Shown in pieces: positions 1-7,459 of a DNA stretch of 11,426 nucleotides; within the stretch, counting starts at the first letter, position 1, and each line of letters opens with the position of its first letter. The position numbers and the translations under genes are program-made. The stretch lies in assembly GCA_937907495.1 (NCBI GenBank), contig CALESS010000461.1, positions 1 to 11,426 on the forward strand. Direction: 5' to 3'. The notes beneath the pieces were generated by a model, which saw only the letters and a program-made list of their open reading frames with translations, had not been told where the DNA came from and ran no database searches. Source of the DNA: an uncultured Anaerolineaceae bacterium. GTDB lineage: Bacteria > Chloroflexota > Anaerolineae > Anaerolineales > Anaerolineaceae.

Positions 1-991
1 GCTTGGTACCCAATTCCTCGGTTTTGTGATTGAAAACAATCAAATCCTGGGCATCCACACCAACCGCGGTGATTTTGCCTGCCGGTGGGTGGTGAATGCA
101 GCCGGCCTGTTTGCCGATGAGGTGATGCACCAGGCCGGCGTGCGGCCGGAATTTCACATCACACCCCGGCGCGGGGAGTATGCCGTGCTGGATCGGGCGG
201 ACATCCAGGTCAACAATGTGCTCTTCCCGGTTCCATCGGAAAAGGGCAAAGGCATCCTGGTGACAGCCACCACCCACGGAAATACCATCCTGGGGCCGAA
301 CTCGGTCCCCGCCAGCGGAAAAGAAGATACCGCCATCACCAGTGAAGGCCTGGCAGAAATCTGGGAGGGCGCGGGCAAGTTGTTCCCCGGCTTGCGCCCC
401 ACATTCACCATCGCCATGTTCGCCGGTCTGCGGGCCACCGGCAATGCCAGCAGCCCCAACCGCAGCATCTATTATGATCACGATTTTATCGTAGAGATCC
501 CCGATAGCCCACGCGGCCTGGTGAACCTGGGCGGCATCGAATCCCCCGGCCTGACCTCCGCCCCGGCCATTGCCCAGCGGGTGGTGGAATTGATGGTCAG
601 CGAAGGGGAGAAGCTGCAGCTCAAGCCGGATTGGAACCCCATCCGCCCGCCGCGGCCGCATTTCCGCAAGCTGCCGCTGGAAGAACAGAAGAAACTGATT
701 GACGCCGATCCCCGTTACGGGCGCGTCGTTTGCCGCTGCGAGATGGTGACCGAAGGCGAGATCATCGCCGAAATTCACGCCCCCATCCCGGCAGTGACCT
801 ATGATGCCATCAAACGCCGCACCTGGCTGGGAACCGGGCGCTGCCTGGGTTCTTTTGATATGCCGCGAGTGGTGGATATCCTGGCCCGCGAGCTGGGTGT
901 GCCCGTGGAACAAATCACCAAACGCGGCCCGGGGTCGGAATTCCTGTTCCGCCCCACCAAGGAGATGGAGGCCCAGCATGTTGAAGGATAA
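1..991 (+). CDS. glpA: GlpA-like FAD-dependent glycerol-3-phosphate dehydrogenase, C-terminal part
   Basis: This gene is cut by the left edge. The frame is open from base 2, so the GTG at 26 is only an internal valine codon. The visible ~329 residues match the second half of DAO-fold FAD oxidoreductases of the GlpA type. They include the WVVNAAGLFAD segment near the flavin, an RRGEY strand and a closing GGIESPGLTSAPAIA segment. A BFD-like [2Fe-2S] domain follows, with CRC at 731-739 and GRC ending at 844. The FAD-binding GxGxxG N-terminus, roughly 150 residues, lies outside the window. Family members oxidise sn-glycerol-3-phosphate to dihydroxyacetone phosphate and pass electrons on through the iron-sulfur domain. 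The fourth cluster ligand, normally Cys, is Asp here (codon 857-859). The gene overlaps the next one by 14 bp, so the two are co-translated. The substrate is inferred from family; another 2-hydroxy acid or polyol phosphate is possible. Confidence 0.85.
   Translation, partial: LGTQFLGFVIENNQILGIHTNRGDFACRWVVNAAGLFADEVMHQAGVRPEFHITPRRGEYAVLDRADIQVNNVLFPVPSEKGKGILVTATTHGNTILGPNSVPASGKEDTAITSEGLAEIWEGAGKLFPGLRPTFTIAMFAGLRATGNASSPNRSIYYDHDFIVEIPDSPRGLVNLGGIESPGLTSAPAIAQRVVELMVSEGEKLQLKPDWNPIRPPRPHFRKLPLEEQKKLIDADPRYGRVVCRCEMVTEGEIIAEIHAPIPAVTYDAIKRRTWLGTGRCLGSFDMPRVVDILARELGVPVEQITKRGPGSEFLFRPTKEMEAQHVEG
967..971 (+). promoter_or_regulatory. Shine-Dalgarno that fixes the start of the second oxidoreductase
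   Basis: GGAGG lies 6 nt before the ATG at 978. This supports the start at 978 rather than the upstream in-frame ATG at 801. The extra 59 residues from 801 would be a low-complexity translation of the preceding gene in the wrong frame. Confidence 0.75.
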
Positions 992-2252
992 ATATGATGT
1001 GATCGTCATTGGCGCCGGTCCCGGTGGATTGGCCGCCGCCATTGCCGCTAAACGCCAGGGAGCAGAAGATGTGCTGATCATCGAACGGGATCAGGAACTG
1101 GGTGGCATTCTGCAACAGTGCATCCACAATGGCTTTGGTCTGGAGGTCTTCAAGCAGGATTTACCCGGCCCGGCCTATGCCCAACGCTACATCAACGAGG
1201 CCCTCTCGGTGGGGGTGGAAACCCTGCTCGACACCATGGTGCTGGATATTACGCCCCGCCGGCGCATCTTTGCCTCCGGGGCGCGCAGCGGTTTTGTGGA
1301 CCTCAAAGCCCGCGCCATCGTCCTTTCCATGGGCTGCCGCGAGCGCACCCGGGCTCAGATTCGCATTCCCGGGATGCGGCCGGCGGGCATTTTCACTGCT
1401 GGCACCGCCCAGCGCTGGGTGAACGTGGAAGGTTTTATGCCGGGCAAGCAATTCGTGGTGCTGGGGTCCGGCGATATCGGGATGATTATGGCCCGCCGCC
1501 TGACGCTGGAAGGCGCCCGGGTGGAGGGGGTGCTGGAGGTGATGCCCTTCCTGACCGGCCTGACGCGCAACTACGTCCAATGCCTGATGGATTTTGACAT
1601 CCCGCTGCACCTGAGCCACACCATTAAACGGGTGATTGGCAAAAACCGGGTGGAAGCCGTGGAAGCCGTGCAGGTGGACGAGAAGTGGACGCCCATCCCT
1701 GGCACCGAGGTCGTCATGCCGTGTGACACCCTGCTGCTCTCAGTTGGCCTGATCCCGGAGAATGAGCTTTCCCGCAAGGCGGGTGTGCAGATTGACCCGA
1801 TCACCGGCGGCCCATTTGTGGATGACCGCTTTGAAACCAACGTGCCGGGTATTTTTGCCGCCGGAAATGTGGTTCACGTTTACGACCTGGTGGATTGGGT
1901 CTCCGAAGCCGGTCGCCAGGCGGGCGTCAGCGCGGCCCGGTTTGCCTCCATCGAACGGCGCAAAGAGGATACGCATGTACCTATCAAGCCCGGTGAGAAT
2001 GTGCGTTACGTCGTTCCGCAGACCATTGACCGGGAGAGCCTTGCCGAAGGGAATGTGCGGCTGCAATTGCGGGTGCGCCAGCCCATCGAAAGCTCGGTAT
2101 GGGTGGAAGTGCGCAACAATGGCAACCTGGTCACCCGCAAAGGCGAATTGTATGCCCGCCCCGGGGAGATCATCACCCTCGAAATCCCAATGAAAGCCTA
2201 CGATGAAGTCCAACTGGCGGATGAACTGACCATCGCCATCGTGAAGCGCTAG
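978..2252 (+). CDS. FAD/NAD(P)-dependent oxidoreductase, partner of the GlpA-like subunit
   Basis: The product is 424 residues with the two-dinucleotide-domain flavoprotein fold. The first Rossmann motif is GAGPGG (residues 12-17), followed by the acidic IIERD strand end. The second is GSGDIG (163-168), and the C-terminal FAD motif is GIFAAGNV (291-298). There is no CxxC redox disulfide of the thioredoxin-reductase kind. Residues from about 340 form an added beta-rich C-terminal domain of unknown role. Genes of this type follow glpA-like genes in many anaerobes (COG0446 next to COG0579) and occupy the position of glpB in enterobacteria. The likely job is to move electrons between the GlpA-like subunit and NAD(P) or another carrier. 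It overlaps the upstream gene by 14 bp and is followed after 9 bp by the DUF1667 gene. The family is certain; the exact acceptor cannot be read from the sequence. Confidence 0.88.
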   Translation: MLKDKYDVIVIGAGPGGLAAAIAAKRQGAEDVLIIERDQELGGILQQCIHNGFGLEVFKQDLPGPAYAQRYINEALSVGVETLLDTMVLDITPRRRIFASGARSGFVDLKARAIVLSMGCRERTRAQIRIPGMRPAGIFTAGTAQRWVNVEGFMPGKQFVVLGSGDIGMIMARRLTLEGARVEGVLEVMPFLTGLTRNYVQCLMDFDIPLHLSHTIKRVIGKNRVEAVEAVQVDEKWTPIPGTEVVMPCDTLLLSVGLIPENELSRKAGVQIDPITGGPFVDDRFETNVPGIFAAGNVVHVYDLVDWVSEAGRQAGVSAARFASIERRKEDTHVPIKPGENVRYVVPQTIDRESLAEGNVRLQLRVRQPIESSVWVEVRNNGNLVTRKGELYARPGEIITLEIPMKAYDEVQLADELTIAIVKR

Positions 2253-2261
2253 GAGGAAGCG

Positions 2262-2630
2262 ATGAAAGAACAAGTGAAAATCCTGTGCATCACCTGCCCC
2301 AAGGGCTGCTCTTTGGAAGTGACCCGCGACGGCGAGACGATTGTGGAGGTCAAATCTGGCTGCAAGCGCGGTCACGAATATGCCGAACGTGAGCTAACCG
2401 ACCCCCGGCGCATGGTAGCCAGCACGGTAAGGGTCAAACACGGCCCGCACCCCCTGTTACCGGTATATACCGCCGCGCCTTTCCCCAAGGGGAAGATTGA
2501 CCTGCTGATGCAAGCCCTGCGCGAAATTGAAGTCACCCCGCCCATTACCATGGGCATGGTAGTGGTGGAAAATGCCCTGGACAGCGGGATTGACATCCTC
2601 GCCAGCCGGGATATGAAACGAATCGGCTAA
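2262..2630 (+). CDS. DUF1667 protein (COG3862), cysteine-rich third subunit
   Basis: This 122-residue protein has an N-terminal cysteine cluster CITCPKGC (Cys9, Cys12, Cys16) and a fourth cysteine at 34 in SGCKRGHEYA. The spacing fits a bound metal or iron-sulfur centre. The rest, including DPRRMVASTVRV and the VVVENALDSGIDILASR end, matches the DUF1667 family. That family is known mainly from genes adjacent to GlpA-like and COG0446-like oxidoreductases. An AGGAGG ribosome site (2251-2256) overlaps the stop codon of the preceding gene and sits 5 nt before the ATG, so expression is coupled. The likely role is an electron-transfer or cluster-bearing subunit of the dehydrogenase complex, in place of GlpC. 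No biochemical function is firmly established for the family, so this role is inference from context. The protein has no membrane segment or signal peptide. It is the last gene before the terminator at 2656-2691. Confidence 0.88.
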   Translation: MKEQVKILCITCPKGCSLEVTRDGETIVEVKSGCKRGHEYAERELTDPRRMVASTVRVKHGPHPLLPVYTAAPFPKGKIDLLMQALREIEVTPPITMGMVVVENALDSGIDILASRDMKRIG

Positions 2631-2655
2631 ATTCCCTCCGGAACCAACCCCACGG

Positions 2656-2691
2656 ACTGCTGCCTGGACGAGAGAAAGGCAGCAGTTTTTT
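2656..2691 (+). terminator. Rho-independent terminator of the glp-type operon
   Basis: A perfect 10-bp inverted repeat, ACTGCTGCCT (2656-2665) and AGGCAGCAGT (2677-2686), encloses an 11-nt loop and is followed at once by six T residues (2686-2691). It lies 25 bp after the DUF1667 stop codon. The T-run is on the plus strand only. Read on the minus strand the hairpin is followed by CCGTGGGG, so it should terminate the plus-strand operon and not the convergent one. The remainder of the 152-bp convergent gap (2692-2782) shows no other convincing element. Confidence 0.88.
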
Positions 2692-2782
2692 GTGCGGTCA
2701 GCAGGTTGGTCCGCTCGCAGAAGGTGTCAGCGCTCTCCGGTCCCTGGTCCAGCCCTTTGCAGGGTGGAAATGACCGCCCTAC

Positions 2783-4114
2783 CTAGACCGCATGGACCTT
2801 GAACTGCGGTAAAAAGTCTTTGTGGCGGGTAAAAAGCTCGTTCGTCATCTGGCGGATCTCCGCCAGCGAGAGGACCGCCGCCGTCAACGGGTCATGGCAG
2901 ATGGCCTGGTAGACGAGGAGCGGGTCACCACACAGCGCGGCGGTGATTGCCAGCTCCTCAATTCCGCTCGAGAGCTGGGTCATCAGGGCGCATTGCGGCG
3001 GCAGGGCACCCACATACAGCGGGTGGAACCCGCTGCGGTCCACCACCACCGGCAACTCCACGCAGGCACCGGGCGGCAGGTTGGTGATCAGCCCGGTGTT
3101 GGGCACATTCCCGTTGAACTTAAAGGCCTCGCCGCCTTGCAGCGCATTGATGATATGGGCCGCATACTCCTGCCCGCGCAGTAAATCTGCCGGGGTAAGC
3201 TCGCGTTCCAATTCCAGTTGCACCTTCTGCTTCCAGGTTTCTTCCGTCCGTTGATATTCGTGCAAAATATAGGCATATTCTCCCGGGTTCCAGCCCGTGC
3301 CATGGCGGCAATACTTTTCAATCAGATCCGGGCGCTTGCGGAACCACCAGTTATATTCTGAATTATGGCCGCTGGACTCGGTCACATACTTGCCGAAAGC
3401 CAGGAACAACTCGTTGCGCACAATTTCTTCCTGGTACACTTCCGGTCGTTCGTTCACCGCCTGGTGGATCAGGGGATAGGCATCCTGGCCCTTCCACGTG
3501 TATTCCAGGTACCAGGCCTGGTGGTTAATGCCCGCACACAGATAGTCAATCTCGGCATACGGCGCGCCAATCCAGCGGGCGAGCATCATGGCGGTCCCCT
3601 GGACGGAGTGGCATAAGCCCGTGGTGGGGATATGCGTCTGGCGTTGGATGGCGCCGCACAACATCGCCATCGGGTTGGTGTAGTTCAACAGAACCGCCCG
3701 CGGACAATAGCGTTCCATATCCCGCACGATCTCCATCATTGCCGGCAGGGTGCGCAAAAAGCGGAAGATCCCCGCCGGGCCGCGGGTATCGCCGACATTG
3801 ATATCCACGCCATATTTCTTTGGAATCTCGATATCATGCCGCCAGACCTCGGTTGTGCCGCTCAAGATGGTGGTGATCACCACATCCGCATCCTTCAGGG
3901 CTGCCGCCCGATCCAGCGTGGCAGTGACTTGGGCCGGGTAGCCGCCGCGGGCGATGATTTTCTGCACGTTGCGGCAGGCAAACTCCAGCCGCTCGGCATC
4001 AATATCCATGAGCGAGATGTGTGCATCTTCCAGCATGGGGAAGGTTAAGATGTCCCGCACCAGGCCGCTGGTAAAACCCAGGCTGCCCGCCCCAATAAAG
4101 GTAATTTTGGTCAT
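2783..4114 (-). CDS. melA: GH4 family alpha-galactosidase (MelA-like), NAD- and metal-dependent
   Basis: This 443-residue protein has the family-4 glycosidase signature throughout. It starts with an N-terminal NAD-binding loop GAGSLGF (8-14), an Asp at the end of the second strand (MDID, 36-39) and NYTNPM (144-149). The metal-site motif CHSV follows at 168-171, with a second ligand His198 in INHQAW. The conserved block [22 protein letters not shown] starts at 244. In GH4 the CHS(V) motif goes with alpha-galactosidases, as opposed to CHE, CHG or CN motifs for other substrates. GH4 enzymes use bound NAD+ and a divalent metal to cleave by transient oxidation at C3. No signal peptide is present, so it should act in the cytoplasm on imported oligosaccharides. 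The start has AGGAG at 4120-4124, 5 nt upstream. It is the last gene of the minus-strand operon, 52 bp after the hydrolase. Activity on a different alpha-glycoside is possible. Confidence 0.92.
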   Translation of the reverse strand: MTKITFIGAGSLGFTSGLVRDILTFPMLEDAHISLMDIDAERLEFACRNVQKIIARGGYPAQVTATLDRAAALKDADVVITTILSGTTEVWRHDIEIPKKYGVDINVGDTRGPAGIFRFLRTLPAMMEIVRDMERYCPRAVLLNYTNPMAMLCGAIQRQTHIPTTGLCHSVQGTAMMLARWIGAPYAEIDYLCAGINHQAWYLEYTWKGQDAYPLIHQAVNERPEVYQEEIVRNELFLAFGKYVTESSGHNSEYNWWFRKRPDLIEKYCRHGTGWNPGEYAYILHEYQRTEETWKQKVQLELERELTPADLLRGQEYAAHIINALQGGEAFKFNGNVPNTGLITNLPPGACVELPVVVDRSGFHPLYVGALPPQCALMTQLSSGIEELAITAALCGDPLLVYQAICHDPLTAAVLSLAEIRQMTNELFTRHKDFLPQFKVHAV

Positions 4115-4136
4115 CGAATCTCCTGATTTAATCTTG

Positions 4137-4160
4137 CGGAGCGGCCGGCCAACCGCCCCG
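4137..4160 (-). other. Short GC hairpin in the hydrolase-melA gap
   Basis: On the minus strand, CGGGGCGG (4160-4153) can pair with CCGCTCCG (4144-4137) around an 8-nt loop, giving an 8-bp stem with one G-U pair. It starts 6 bp after the hydrolase stop codon and ends 12 bp before the melA ribosome site. No T-run follows, so it is unlikely to be an intrinsic terminator. It may be an RNA stability or processing element, or chance in GC-rich DNA. Confidence 0.35.
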
Positions 4161-4166
4161 GCGTTT

Positions 4167-5099
4167 TTAAGAAGGCCCCAGGCTGCGCGCCAGAAATTCC
4201 AATACCTGCTGGAAGATTACGGAAGGTGCGGGGGAAGCCTCCCCACCTACCGCCTCCAGACCATGGCCGCCATTCTTCACAATCAACAACTCCGCCCGGG
4301 CGCCCGCCTTCTGCAAAGCCTCGTGCAGCAGGTAAGCCTGTTCCACCGGCACCAACGGGTCGGCATCCCCATGGATGATCAAAAAAGGCGGGGCATCCGG
4401 GCGGGCATAGGTAACCGGGCTGCCGCTCACCAGTTGCTGCGGGCCGAACACACCCTCAATTAAATCAGCCACCGTCTCCGGAAAGCTTTGTCCCAGGTTC
4501 GCTGGCCCGGCGATGACCACCACCGCCTGCACCCGGCTGGATTGAAACGGGTATGGGCCGGAATCCCAGCCAGCAGATGGATCTGCCAGCCCTGCCAGGG
4601 CCGCCAGGTGGGCACCTGCGCTATACCCCACCAGCGCGATGCGCTGCGGGTCAAGGTTGTAGCGGCCCGCATGAGCGCGCAGAAACCGGAGGGCACACTT
4701 CACATCTTCGATCATCGCCGGGAAGCGCGCCGCGGGATAGAGCCGGTAATTGATGGAAACCACCAGCAACCCTGCCCCGGTTGGGGAGATGAACAAATCG
4801 GCTTTGTCGCCTTCGGACCAGCCCCCGCCATGCACAATGAGCAGCACCGGCCACGGCCCTCCAAAAGCCGGGTAGGAAATATCCATCTGCAAATCAAGAC
4901 CGTTCCGGGTGCAGTAGGTCACATCCGTTTCCGTGGTATCCAATTTTTGCGGGTCAAAACCATCCATATATCCTCCAAAAAGAACTAACGCCAGGATCAC
5001 TCCAACAGATAACAACAGGCCCAACCCCAGCCGCAACATCCGGCGTTTGAAAACCCCGGGCCGGGCATCCGGCGGGAGAGCGGGACGCTCCACCGCCAT
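4167..5099 (-). CDS. Membrane-anchored alpha/beta hydrolase (carboxylesterase/lipase-like)
   Basis: The product is 310 residues. After a short basic N-terminus (FKRR, 17-20) comes one hydrophobic segment (about 22-43), probably an uncleaved signal anchor that places the enzyme outside the membrane. The hydrolase domain shows the oxyanion motif HGGGW (90-94) and the nucleophile elbow GYSAG (158-162, Ser160). HGDADPLVP (243-251) carries the likely acid Asp247, and GGHG (277-280) the catalytic His279. This is the BD-FAE/hormone-sensitive-lipase style of esterase. It probably cleaves acyl or other ester groups, perhaps from glycans given its neighbours; the substrate is not readable. The start at 5099 is chosen because its ATG shares one base with the propeller gene's TGA (TGATG). 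The frame is open up to 5228, but that extension lies inside the propeller gene and has no homology-like content. Confidence 0.85.
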   Translation of the reverse strand: MAVERPALPPDARPGVFKRRMLRLGLGLLLSVGVILALVLFGGYMDGFDPQKLDTTETDVTYCTRNGLDLQMDISYPAFGGPWPVLLIVHGGGWSEGDKADLFISPTGAGLLVVSINYRLYPAARFPAMIEDVKCALRFLRAHAGRYNLDPQRIALVGYSAGAHLAALAGLADPSAGWDSGPYPFQSSRVQAVVVIAGPANLGQSFPETVADLIEGVFGPQQLVSGSPVTYARPDAPPFLIIHGDADPLVPVEQAYLLHEALQKAGARAELLIVKNGGHGLEAVGGEASPAPSVIFQQVLEFLARSLGPS

Positions 5100-7459
5100 C
5101 AGGTTTCCAAAATATCTTCGCTTGCCTCCGGCACGCCAGCCGCCGGGCCATACCAGACCGAGCTGCCAAAAGTGGTCACAAACAGCATCCCCGGGTGGTG
5201 CGGATCGGGGACGGGACGGTAGCCCCATTGAAAGTTAAAGCCCCGCAGCCGCTGCCAGGTTTGGCCGCGGTCGGGTGAATGATGGAGAGCGGCATCAAAC
5301 GTGGAAAGGTATAAATGAGCCGGGTTTTGCGGGTCAACTGTCACCGTGTAGGCGTGGACTGCCGGGTCAAAGAGTGTTTGCCAGGCGGCATCCCCCACCT
5401 GGCGGGCATACACTCCGCCATGGCAGTTTTCACCCTCCACCAGCCGCGGCCAGCAGGCCAGGTAGAGCCGCCCCGTGGGGTCACAAGTCAGGTCATTGGG
5501 AAAATCCGCCCCCTCCGGCAAGGCCAGCGGCTGCCAGCTCTCGGCGCCATCGGTGGATTGATAAAGCGCGCCTGGCTGTTCACGGCCTTGCAAGCGGTTC
5601 TTGACCACCACCAGGTACAGGGTGCCATTCGGAGCCAGCAGCAGCCGCCAGGCAAACGGATTCCGCGGATCGAGTCCGTGGTTCTTCAAGCTCCAGGTAC
5701 GGCCATCATCCATGGATTTATAAACCCCGCCCTTAAAGACTGCCGCGTACAGGGTGCGCTGACCAGGCGGGCTGGAAGGGTCCAGTACCAGGTGGGTGCA
5801 AAGGGCATGGGCTGGCAGCCCGCTGGCGGAAGGCTGCCAGCTTTGCAGGCCGTCCTCACTTTTGCAGATGCCGCCCTCTGCTTTCAGAAAATGCTCATCC
5901 CGGAAGCACTTAATGCGCGGGATATCGTGCATGGCTGACCAGGCGGACCAAGCCCGGCCTTGAACTTGCGGGTCAAAGACCAGCCAGTAGCAGGTGTTGA
6001 TCCACGAGCGGGGGACCCCTGCCAGGGCATGCTGCCAGGTATTGCCGTGGTCAAAGGAATGGAAGATGCCCACATCCGTTAGCGCCAGCGCCAGGTGAGC
6101 CGGGTCAAACGGGTCAAAAAACACGCCATACGCCCCCAGCACGTCAATGCCGCGCGACGAGACAGAGCCATCCGGATAAAGATGGGTTACCAGTTGCTGC
6201 CAGTGCGCACCGCCATCTGCCGTGTGGAAGATGGTGGAAAAATCCATTGTGTAGCACACCTGCGGGTCCACCGGGCTGGCAACCACATCCCAGGCAAAGC
6301 GCCCGCGGGGGCTGATCTGTTCCTCCCCTTTCAAGTCACCCCATTTCGGCCCGTAATCCCGTTCTGCCCAGCCGCCTACCCGGTTGAGGGGGTCGTGGTC
6401 GTCGTCCATTTTTACCGCCCATTCCCAGCTGGCCCCCTCATCACTGGAGACCAGGATGCCGTGGTGCTCCACCCGCTGCCCTGCCGCCTCCAACTCTGGA
6501 AATTTTTCCGCAATCAGCCACACCCGGCGGGCATCCTGCTGGCATGCACTGACCTGGGAAAACACAGGCAGATCGCCGGGGATGCGGGCTTGCAAGCCGG
6601 TGAGACAGCGCTCCCAGCTTTGCCCCAGGTCGCAGGATTTCCAGATCGTGCTGGCATAGCCGCCCTCCCCGGCGGATTCCACCGCCGAGAGGTAGAAGGT
6701 CAACTGGCCGCTCACCGGGTGGATGCCGCAACTGGCGTGACGCAGACCGAGGATGGAGGCGGGCAGGGTCAGCCTTTCCATTTCTCCCCCCGCAGTCAGG
6801 CGGAAAACGCCTTTTTCGGTGAAGGCGAAAATCCTCCGGGATTCAGCCGGGCGGGCCGGGCCGAAAGTTAACAGGTGGATTTCCTCGCTGTCCCATTCAG
6901 CCAGCTCTTTCCATGTGCCGCCCTCATCGGTGCTGCCATAAAGCAGCAGCCCGCGCTTCTGGCGGCCATAAAAATCATCCGCCGGTTGGCGGGCGCCTTC
7001 TTTTTTAATGACGATGAAAAGATGTTCGGGATGGTGCGGGTCAATCAGGATGGCGTGAACGGTCTTGCCCGGCCAGTTATCCGTGGTGAAGAAGGAATGA
7101 TTGGATTCATCCCCCAGGCGCGCCTCACCCGTGACGGCACCCGGAGCGGGGAAGACAAGCTGCCAGGTTTCGCCCTGATCCCGGGAGCGGAACAAACCGG
7201 AGCTGCCCACATAGAGGGTATTGGCGTCTTGCGGGTGAAAGGCATAGGCATACTGGCGGCTCTTCAGGTTGAACTCGCGCCAGGATTCGCCGCCATTGTA
7301 CGTGATGTAGCCGGCAGTCATATCGCAGGAAACAACCATCATCTGCGGCCGCAAGGGGTTGATGGTCAGGGTATGCACACAGCCGCCGCCCCCCGGTCCG
7401 AGGATGACCCAGCCGTCCTTTGGGTTTGCCAGGTTGAGATGGGCAAATCGCTTATCCAT
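5099..7459 (-). CDS. Large Asp-box (BNR/sortilin-type) beta-propeller protein, no signal peptide
   Basis: This 786-residue protein is built almost wholly of beta-propeller blades. Ten SxDxGxTW-type Asp boxes are visible at residues 92, 176, 275, 338, 413, 468, 534, 582, 635 and 728, plus a degenerate one at 53. That number suggests two stacked propellers, as in GH74 xyloglucanases or VPS10/sortilin-like and Ycf48-like proteins. The N-terminus (GWVILGPGGGGCVHTLTINP, 16-35) has the glycine-rich opening seen in such double propellers. It does not show the FRIP motif of sialidases. No signal peptide or membrane segment is present at the chosen ATG, which has GGAGG at 7464-7468 just upstream. It overlaps the UroD-like gene by 8 bp and the hydrolase gene by 1 bp. 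Function unknown: a glycan-binding protein or a glycosidase of a GH74-like fold are possibilities. The fold is sure, the function is not. Confidence 0.85.
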   Translation of the reverse strand: MDKRFAHLNLANPKDGWVILGPGGGGCVHTLTINPLRPQMMVVSCDMTAGYITYNGGESWREFNLKSRQYAYAFHPQDANTLYVGSSGLFRSRDQGETWQLVFPAPGAVTGEARLGDESNHSFFTTDNWPGKTVHAILIDPHHPEHLFIVIKKEGARQPADDFYGRQKRGLLLYGSTDEGGTWKELAEWDSEEIHLLTFGPARPAESRRIFAFTEKGVFRLTAGGEMERLTLPASILGLRHASCGIHPVSGQLTFYLSAVESAGEGGYASTIWKSCDLGQSWERCLTGLQARIPGDLPVFSQVSACQQDARRVWLIAEKFPELEAAGQRVEHHGILVSSDEGASWEWAVKMDDDHDPLNRVGGWAERDYGPKWGDLKGEEQISPRGRFAWDVVASPVDPQVCYTMDFSTIFHTADGGAHWQQLVTHLYPDGSVSSRGIDVLGAYGVFFDPFDPAHLALALTDVGIFHSFDHGNTWQHALAGVPRSWINTCYWLVFDPQVQGRAWSAWSAMHDIPRIKCFRDEHFLKAEGGICKSEDGLQSWQPSASGLPAHALCTHLVLDPSSPPGQRTLYAAVFKGGVYKSMDDGRTWSLKNHGLDPRNPFAWRLLLAPNGTLYLVVVKNRLQGREQPGALYQSTDGAESWQPLALPEGADFPNDLTCDPTGRLYLACWPRLVEGENCHGGVYARQVGDAAWQTLFDPAVHAYTVTVDPQNPAHLYLSTFDAALHHSPDRGQTWQRLRGFNFQWGYRPVPDPHHPGMLFVTTFGSSVWYGPAAGVPEASEDILET
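5255..7303 (-). repeat. Asp-box repeat series inside the propeller gene
   Basis: Clear Asp boxes fall at 7163-7186, 6911-6934, 6614-6637, 6425-6448, 6200-6223, 6035-6058, 5837-5860, 5693-5716, 5534-5557 and 5255-5278. A degenerate first copy lies at 7280-7303. Centre-to-centre spacing is roughly 140-300 bp. At the DNA level the repeats show as a recurring CTGCCAG-like word on the plus strand, which is the complement of the Thr/Ser-Trp-Gln codons. They mark propeller blades, not a mobile or regulatory repeat. Confidence 0.85.

Noticed and set aside
801..977. N-terminal extension of the second oxidoreductase starting at ATG 801
   Set aside because: It lies wholly inside the GlpA-like gene in another frame, reads as Trp/Pro/Ala-rich noise, and the ATG at 978 has a good ribosome site followed directly by the FAD-binding motif.
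1650..1672. Short tandem repeat coding VEAVEAV in the second oxidoreductase
   Set aside because: Two imperfect copies within a coding strand; nothing beyond local codon repetition.
1740..2375. Minus-strand open frame of about 211 codons
   Set aside because: It spans the end of one well-supported gene and the start of the next on the opposite strand, and has no domain signal.
2752..2766. Small palindrome CCCTTTGCAGGG as a terminator for the minus-strand operon
   Set aside because: Only a 4-bp stem, with no T-run on either strand.
5100..5228. Longer hydrolase start at 5228
   Set aside because: The added 43 residues overlap the propeller gene and have no recognisable content. The ATG at 5099, coupled to the propeller stop codon, is the better start.
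6095..6871. Plus-strand open frame of about 258 codons opposite the propeller gene
   Set aside because: The minus-strand frame carries regular Asp boxes, while this frame only mirrors them.
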